Positions 6,713 through 10,425 of a stretch of 10,425 nt of DNA are shown in pieces. Both the position numbers and the translations under genes were made by a program. The stretch comes from a bacterium HR32 (GTDB taxonomy: Bacteria; Sysuimicrobiota; Sysuimicrobiia; Sysuimicrobiales; Sysuimicrobiaceae): assembly GCA_002898935.1 (NCBI GenBank), contig BEII01000027.1, forward strand, positions 1 to 10,425, read 5' to 3'. Below the pieces are notes generated by a model that made no database searches, was not told the DNA's origin, and was given only the letters and a program-made list of their open reading frames with translations. How positions within the stretch are numbered: the stretch's first letter is position 1; every line of letters begins with the position of its first letter.

Positions 6713-6740
6713 TTGACGGCGCGGCGGTTCCCGGTAGGCT
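6713..6740 (+). promoter_or_regulatory. Promoter of the gntR-FAH operon
   Basis: TTGACG (6713-6718), a 16-base spacer and TAGGCT (6735-6740). It is back to back with the transporter promoter; the two -35 boxes are 42 bases apart. The -10 box ends only 10 bases before the ATG at 6751, so transcription would begin within or next to the ribosome binding site. Confidence 0.55.
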
Positions 6741-6750
6741 AGGAGGTGAT
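6741..6750 (+). promoter_or_regulatory. Full-length Shine-Dalgarno that decides the gntR start
   Basis: AGGAGGTGAT is complementary to the whole anti-Shine-Dalgarno tail of 16S rRNA and directly precedes ATG 6751. It overrides the in-frame ATG at 6682. Confidence 0.85.
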
Positions 6751-7461
6751 ATGATCAGACCAAAACAGGTAAAGCGGCCCACCGCGGTGGAGGCGGTGTT
6801 GCACCGGCTGGAGCGCCTCGTGGAAGAGGGGCGCTGGCCGGAGGGCAGGCTGCCGCCGGAGCGCGAGCTGGCAGCCGAGCTGGAGACCAGCCGCGCCACC
6901 CTGCGGGAGGCCCTGCGGCTTCTACGGTCTCTGGGGGTCGTCGAGGCCGCACCCCGCCGCGGCACGCGCTTGGTGAACCCCTTGCCCTCGCCGCTGACGC
7001 TGGCGCTGCCTGACCTACCGCGGTTTGCCAGTCCGCCGGAGATCCTGGAGGCCCGGCTCGCGGTGGAGCCCGTGCTGGCCGGGCTGGCCGCGGTGCGGTC
7101 TGGCCCGTCGGACTGGCAGCGGTTGCAGGAATGTGTGGACGCCGGCCGCCGGGCCCGCACCCTCGCGGGGTTCGAGCGGCAGGACCGGGAGTTCCACGTG
7201 CGGCTGGCCCAGAGCGCGGGTAACCAGCCTCTCGCGTTCTTCTCCACGCTGTTGCAGGGGATCCGGGACGAGGCTACCTGGGGCGCACTCAAGCGCAAGG
7301 ACCTGGCCACCCCAGGGCGGCGGGAGGCGTACGTCGAGGACCACGCGTCCGTCCTTGCCGCGCTCCGGGCCCGGGACGCGCACCAGGCTCGGGAGCGCAT
7401 GCGCCTGCACCTGCTGCGCGTGCAAGAGAACCTGTTCGGTGCTCACCCCACCCCCGTTTGA
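6751..7461 (+). CDS. FadR-subfamily GntR transcriptional regulator (FCD domain)
   Basis: The product is 236 residues. Residues about 10-76 form the GntR winged helix, with LPPERELAAELETSRATLREALRLLRSLGVVE and the wing RRGTRLV. Residues about 95-226 form the all-helical FCD effector domain. Its metal/ligand-binding set is present: Asp145 and His149 (DREFH), His198 (EDHASVL) and His220 (MRLHLL). FCD regulators usually bind a small carboxylate, often with a metal, and repress nearby catabolic and transport genes. Being divergent from the carboxylate transporter and 15 bases upstream of the FAH gene, it most likely controls both and itself. The ligand is probably the imported acid or a breakdown product; this is inference. 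The protein looks intact. Confidence 0.93.
   Translation: MIRPKQVKRPTAVEAVLHRLERLVEEGRWPEGRLPPERELAAELETSRATLREALRLLRSLGVVEAAPRRGTRLVNPLPSPLTLALPDLPRFASPPEILEARLAVEPVLAGLAAVRSGPSDWQRLQECVDAGRRARTLAGFERQDREFHVRLAQSAGNQPLAFFSTLLQGIRDEATWGALKRKDLATPGRREAYVEDHASVLAALRARDAHQARERMRLHLLRVQENLFGAHPTPV
6755..6764. promoter_or_regulatory. Candidate GntR operator, right arm
   Basis: TCAGACCAAA is the exact inverse of the copy at 6615-6624 and lies just inside the gntR coding start. It also overlaps a small dyad, TGAT-ATG-ATCA at 6747-6757. Binding here would block transcription or translation start of gntR; this is inferred from position and symmetry only. Confidence 0.4.
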
Positions 7462-7465
7462 CCAC

Positions 7466-7470
7466 GGAGG
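7466..7470 (+). promoter_or_regulatory. Ribosome binding site of the original FAH start
   Basis: GGAGG lies 6 bases before ATG 7477. It shows that the ancestral start is 7477, upstream of the amber codon, and not the GTG at 7525, which has no comparable site. Confidence 0.75.
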
Positions 7471-7476
7471 CCGGCA

Positions 7477-8232
7477 ATGAAACACGCGCGCGTCTTGTTC
7501 GATGGGCAGCTCTACGAAGCGTAGGTGGAAGGGGAAGAGGCGGTGCTGCCCTCGGGCCGCCGGGTGCCCTTGGAGGCCGTGCAGTTCCTCCCGCCCACCA
7601 TCCCTACGAAGATCGTCTGCGTGGGCTTCAACTACCGGGACCACGCCCAAGAGCTCGAGGTGGAGATTCCTAAGGAGCCCCTGTTCTTCCTCAAGCCGCC
7701 CAGCGCCCTGGTCGCCCACGGCCAGCCCGTGGTCTACCCGCCTCACACCCGTCAGCTGGACTACGAAGGGGAGCTGGCGGTGGTCATCGGGCGCCGGTGC
7801 CGGGACGTGCGTCCCGAGGAGGCCCGGGAGGTGATCCTCGGCTACTCCATCTTGAACGACGTGACCGCCCGGGACGTGCAGAAGGTTGAAAAGCAGTGGG
7901 TGCGGGCCAAGGCCTTCGACGGTTCCGCGCCGTACGGCCCCTGGGTGGAGACGGAGCTGGACCCCTCCGACGTACGGATCACGACCCGGGTGAACGGCGA
8001 AGTCCGTCAGGACTCCCGGACCCGCTTCATGATCTTCGACGTCTTCACCCTGGTGGCGGAGGCCTCCCGCTACATGACCCTGGAGCCCGGAGACGTGATC
8101 GCCACGGGCACCCCGCCGGGGGTGGGACCCTTGCGGCCAGGAGACGTGGTGGAGATCACCGTGGAGGGGGTAGGCAGCCTGTCGAACCCGGTGACCGGAG
8201 GGCCGCCCGCGGACACCGGGGTGGAGGGATAG
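7477..8232 (+). pseudogene. Fumarylacetoacetate hydrolase (FAH) family enzyme gene, interrupted by an amber stop at codon 16
   Basis: From ATG 7477 the frame reads MKHARVLFDGQLYEA, then TAG (7522-7524), then continues in frame for 235 codons as a full FAH-family catalytic domain. The first 15 codons match the short N-terminal strand segment of this family, so the stop interrupts a real gene. The core is intact: GFNYRDHA (50-57), KPPSALVAHG, metal ligands Glu97 and Glu99 (DYEGELAVVIG) and Asp128 (NDVTARD), Lys145 (AKAFDGSAP) and ATGTPPGVG. Such enzymes are metal-dependent hydrolases, isomerases or decarboxylases of beta-diketo and ring-cleavage acids, for example 2-hydroxyhepta-2,4-dienedioate isomerase or acylpyruvase. 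GTG 7525 directly follows the stop and could allow reinitiation of a 235-residue core, so activity is not excluded. A sequencing error is also possible. It is co-directional with gntR, 15 bases apart. Confidence 0.85.
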
Positions 8233-8243
8233 GCCGGCTGGAT

Positions 8244-8269
8244 CCCTGGGCGACGAGGCCTCCCCGGGG
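8244..8269 (+). terminator. Possible terminator hairpin after the FAH gene
   Basis: CCCTGGG (8244-8250) can pair with CCCGGGG (8263-8269; one T-G pair) around a 12-base loop, 12 bases past the FAH stop. No T-run follows. The rest of the 8233-8380 gap between convergent genes shows only a smaller hairpin (8341-8357, CTCCGG/CCGGGAG) and the palindrome AGACGTCT (8272-8279). Confidence 0.3.
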
Positions 8270-8380
8270 GCAGACGTCTTGGCAATCGGTGGTACCGCTT
8301 CCCACCACCCGTTCCCGGCACCCAAGTTGGCAGAACGCGACTCCGGTGGGCCGGGAGACCGTGCTGCGCGCGAGAAGGGC

Positions 8381-8983
8381 CTACTCCCCCGCCGGCGCCT
8401 CCAGGGGCACTAGGACCGTGAGCACCGGGAGGAGGGGCTGGACGAGCGGGCCGATGAGGAGCGCGTAGGCCACCGTGCCCACACCTACGCTCCCGCCCAA
8501 CAGCCAGCCCGCGGCCAAGACGGTGACCTCGATGGCCGTGCGCACAGCGCGGACCGATCGACCCGTGCGGGCCACGAGACCGGTCATGAGGCCGTCCCGC
8601 GGCCCTGGCCCGAACCGTGCGCCGATGTACGCCGCGGTGGCCACGGCGTTGAGCACGACGGCGCAGGCGAGGAGCGCCGCCCGCACGCCGAGGTCTTCGG
8701 CGCGAGGGATGAGGGCCAGACTCAGGTCTGCCGACGAGCCGACCACGAACACGTTGCTGACCGTGCCCAGCCCCGGCCGCTGGCGGATGGGGATCCACAG
8801 TAGGAGCACGAGCGCGCCCGTCACGTTCACCACCGTGCCGAAGGTCCAGCCGAGCTGACGCGCTACCCCCTGGTGGAACACGTCCCAGGGGTCGAGGCCC
8901 AGCTCGGCCCGGACCATGAGGGCGAGGGAGAATCCGTAGAGCACCAAGCCTGCGTACAGCTGCGTGACCCTTCGGAACATCAT
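8381..8983 (-). CDS. yczE: YczE/YyaS/YitT-family integral membrane protein
   Basis: The product is 200 residues with about five hydrophobic segments. The N-terminus has the YczE-family signature RRVTQLYAGLVLYGFSLALM followed by GLDPWDVFHQGVARQLG, then a GTVVNVTG segment and a positively charged turn. GPRDGLMTGLVARTG, typical of the family, lies in the second half. Function in the family is poorly known; members are inner-membrane proteins sometimes described as putative transport-related proteins. The ATG at 8983 overlaps the stop of the upstream glycosylase gene (ATGA, 8983-8980), and GGAAGG at 8990-8985 lies just ahead of it, so translation is probably coupled. A second ATG follows directly at 8980 with better spacing to that site; the two cannot be separated by sequence. 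No promoter of its own is visible. Confidence 0.82.
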   Translation of the reverse strand: MMFRRVTQLYAGLVLYGFSLALMVRAELGLDPWDVFHQGVARQLGWTFGTVVNVTGALVLLLWIPIRQRPGLGTVSNVFVVGSSADLSLALIPRAEDLGVRAALLACAVVLNAVATAAYIGARFGPGPRDGLMTGLVARTGRSVRAVRTAIEVTVLAAGWLLGGSVGVGTVAYALLIGPLVQPLLPVLTVLVPLEAPAGE

Positions 8984-10242
8984 GCCTTCCGTCCGCGACG
9001 TCGTGTGTCCTGCGGCGACAGGGGGTTGGCCGACCGTACCCGGGGCTCGACCCGACCGGCTCCGAGGTCAGCCGCCAGCCCTTCTACGGCGGACCAAACC
9101 CGACGCATACGATCCAGCGACGGCTGCACGTCCGGTTCCAGCGTGAGCTGCACGACACGGAGGACCCGCTCCTTCCGATCGAACCTCGCGTCGAGGCGTC
9201 CGATGAAGCGGTCGCCCTCCAGGACGGGCATGGTGTACGGACCGTATCGGCGCTTGGTCGGGGGAAGGTAGATCTCCCACGAGTACCGGAAGCCGAACAG
9301 GTCAGCCAGGCGCTCTCGGTCCCACAACACATTGTCGAGGGGCGGGAGGAGGTACACGTCGGGCGCCACCCTCGCTTCCGAGAGGGATTCCAGCAGGGGG
9401 ACGAGCGCCGAGAGCACGTAGTAAGTGCGCCGCACGCCCTCCACTTGCACCGGCCGCAGCACGCCCTGCTGGACCAACCGTTCGACCGCCTTCTTGCGCT
9501 CCGTGACTGGCCACCTACGCCACCCAAAGTGCGGGTCGCCGACCTGGGTGACCCCGTACGCCCTCAGGTACTTGTGCAGCAGCGTGTCCCAAGAGCCCGC
9601 GCCGTCTGTGCGCCCCAGCCATTCGGTCGTGAGGGTGAAGTAGCGTTCGTCAGCCTGCCGGTAAGCGACCACCACCTCGCCCGCCTCCCACAGGTGCTCC
9701 AGCGCCTGCGAGGTGGCCTTGGTCTTCGCAGCCTCCAGGTCCCAGTAGCCAACTACGCGGTCCGCCGACTCGAGGCGCCGGGCGGGGAGGGGGCCCTCGG
9801 TGCGGAGACGCTCTCGGACGTAGCGCAGGGCCGCCTTCGTCGTCGGTGCGAGATCCCTGAGCCTAGCGCGGAACCTCGCGCGAACGGGCTCGAAGATCGG
9901 GTAGTCCTCGAAGGGGAGGACGCACCGGCCGTGGGCCCAGTATTCGAAGACGAGCTTGCGTCGGTAAAGGGCTTCGAGCTGCTCTGAGCGGTAGGTGGCC
10001 ACACGGTTGCGCAGCACGAGGTGGTGGTTCCGGTCGACCACGGCGACGGGATCGAGCTGGACTGCCTCGAGCCGGCGGATCGCCTCCAGCACCCCGTCCT
10101 CGCCGCGGAGTTGCTCGCGCCAAGGGACACCCTCTGTGCGCCGGCCCCGCCGCCCGGTCCACCGCAACAGGCCGCTGCGGGCCAGGACGAGGCGGCGTAG
10201 ACGCACCACCGAGGTCCGGCATACCGTCTCATTCCGGCTCAT
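8980..10242 (-). CDS. ycaQ: Interstrand-crosslink repair DNA glycosylase, YcaQ/HTH_42 family
   Basis: The product is 420 residues, close to the 410 or so of E. coli YcaQ. The family catalytic region reads LEAVQLDPVAVVDRNHHLVL, with the Q-phi-D motif Gln62-Leu63-Asp64 that marks the YcaQ-like branch; the AlZ-like branch has Q-phi-Q. It continues with LEALYRRKLVFEYWAH and CVLPFEDYPIFEPVR, then winged-helix segments through the middle, and C-terminal LLPPLDNVLWDRERLADLFGF and YGPYTMPVLEGDRFIGRLDARFDRKE. Known members remove alkylated bases and unhook interstrand crosslinks, acting in the cytoplasm on DNA damaged by mustards or natural alkylating products. The start ATG 10242 has GAGGA a few bases upstream. 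Its stop overlaps the yczE start. The strongly basic tail (TRRRGRKA) is unusual but could assist DNA binding. Confidence 0.9.
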   Translation of the reverse strand: MSRNETVCRTSVVRLRRLVLARSGLLRWTGRRGRRTEGVPWREQLRGEDGVLEAIRRLEAVQLDPVAVVDRNHHLVLRNRVATYRSEQLEALYRRKLVFEYWAHGRCVLPFEDYPIFEPVRARFRARLRDLAPTTKAALRYVRERLRTEGPLPARRLESADRVVGYWDLEAAKTKATSQALEHLWEAGEVVVAYRQADERYFTLTTEWLGRTDGAGSWDTLLHKYLRAYGVTQVGDPHFGWRRWPVTERKKAVERLVQQGVLRPVQVEGVRRTYYVLSALVPLLESLSEARVAPDVYLLPPLDNVLWDRERLADLFGFRYSWEIYLPPTKRRYGPYTMPVLEGDRFIGRLDARFDRKERVLRVVQLTLEPDVQPSLDRMRRVWSAVEGLAADLGAGRVEPRVRSANPLSPQDTRRRGRKA

Positions 10243-10250
10243 CGGTCCTC

Positions 10251-10280
10251 AGGGTACGAGGTGCGTGGTCGCAGCTGCAA
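10251..10280 (-). promoter_or_regulatory. Promoter of the ycaQ-yczE operon
   Basis: On the minus strand, TTGCAG (10280-10275), an 18-base spacer and TACCCT (10256-10251). The -10 box ends 8 bases before the ATG at 10242, so the transcript would be leaderless or have a leader of one or two bases. It lies in the 45-base gap after the preceding gene. Confidence 0.5.
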
Positions 10281-10287
10281 CAAGAGG

Positions 10288-10425
10288 TCAGCCGGCCGGG
10301 GGCCGGAGGTCCCCTCGACGCGACGCCAGGGCACGCTCCTCCGCGCGACGGTCGTACCCGGGAGCGGGAGGGAGTTCAGCCTCGAGGTGCCAGCGCACGG
10401 TGTCGCGGAGCCACTGGGCCAGGGG
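10288..10425 (-). CDS. C-terminal end of an unidentified gene, 5' partial
   Basis: The frame is open from the right edge to a TGA at 10290-10288, giving 45 residues: LAQWLRDTVRWHLEAELPP, then GYDRRAEERALA and a basic, proline-rich end. Third codon positions are strongly G or C and the composition is that of a soluble protein, so I take it as coding. The WLRDTVRWHL segment resembles C-terminal ends of NAD-dependent epimerase/dehydratase-type proteins, but this is a faint likeness and I assign no function. It ends 45 bases before ycaQ on the same strand, and a promoter lies in the gap. Confidence 0.6.
   Translation of the reverse strand, partial: PLAQWLRDTVRWHLEAELPPAPGYDRRAEERALASRRGDLRPPAG

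Noticed and set aside
6747..6755. Extended -10 promoter reading TGA-TATGAT
   Set aside because: It would start transcription inside the gntR coding region, past its ATG and Shine-Dalgarno, and no -35 box is at the right distance.
7522..7524. Amber codon as evidence of pyrrolysine or stop-codon reassignment
   Set aside because: TAG is used as a normal stop by other genes here (kinase, binding protein, yczE, FAH itself), and no insertion element or suppressor tRNA is visible.
8233..8380. Possible small RNA or tRNA in the gap between FAH and yczE
   Set aside because: I could not form a cloverleaf or find conserved tRNA arm bases; only short GC-rich hairpins are present.

Overview
High-GC bacterial chromosome (about two thirds or more G+C by eye, strongly GC-biased third codon positions, GTG as well as ATG starts, AGGAGG-type ribosome binding sites). 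No ribosomal or other marker gene allows a firm taxonomic call. The substrate-binding protein has a plain signal peptide with no lipobox cysteine, which fits a periplasm-bearing (diderm) cell but does not prove one. I see no phage, insertion sequence, CRISPR or tRNA signal.

Region A (1-3172, + strand) looks like a cell-envelope module. It holds the C-terminal tail of a probable membrane protein, then a secreted/membrane protein with a bactofilin-like glycine-rich solenoid followed by a multi-pass membrane domain, then a NarL/LiaR-type two-component pair. The kinase and regulator genes overlap by 8 bases.

Region B (3173-3602) is the end of two converging transcription units. It contains two tandem stem-loops and a badly truncated short-chain dehydrogenase remnant related to 3-hydroxybutyrate dehydrogenase.

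Region C (3603-8232) is a carboxylate uptake and catabolism locus with a divergent promoter region in the middle. Leftward lie a tripartite tricarboxylate transporter (TTT) binding protein, a one-piece TctA-TctB permease and the dehydrogenase remnant. Rightward lie a FadR-type GntR regulator and a fumarylacetoacetate hydrolase (FAH) family enzyme. A 10-base inverted repeat sits at both edges of the divergent control region and is a candidate operator. Two catabolic genes are damaged: the dehydrogenase is a fragment, and the FAH gene has an in-frame amber stop at codon 16. Transporter and regulator look intact, so the locus may be decaying or changing use.

Region D (8233-10425, - strand) has a YcaQ-type DNA interstrand-crosslink glycosylase gene whose stop overlaps the start of a YczE-type membrane protein gene (ATGA overlap), behind its own promoter. 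The last 45 codons of one more gene lie at the right edge.
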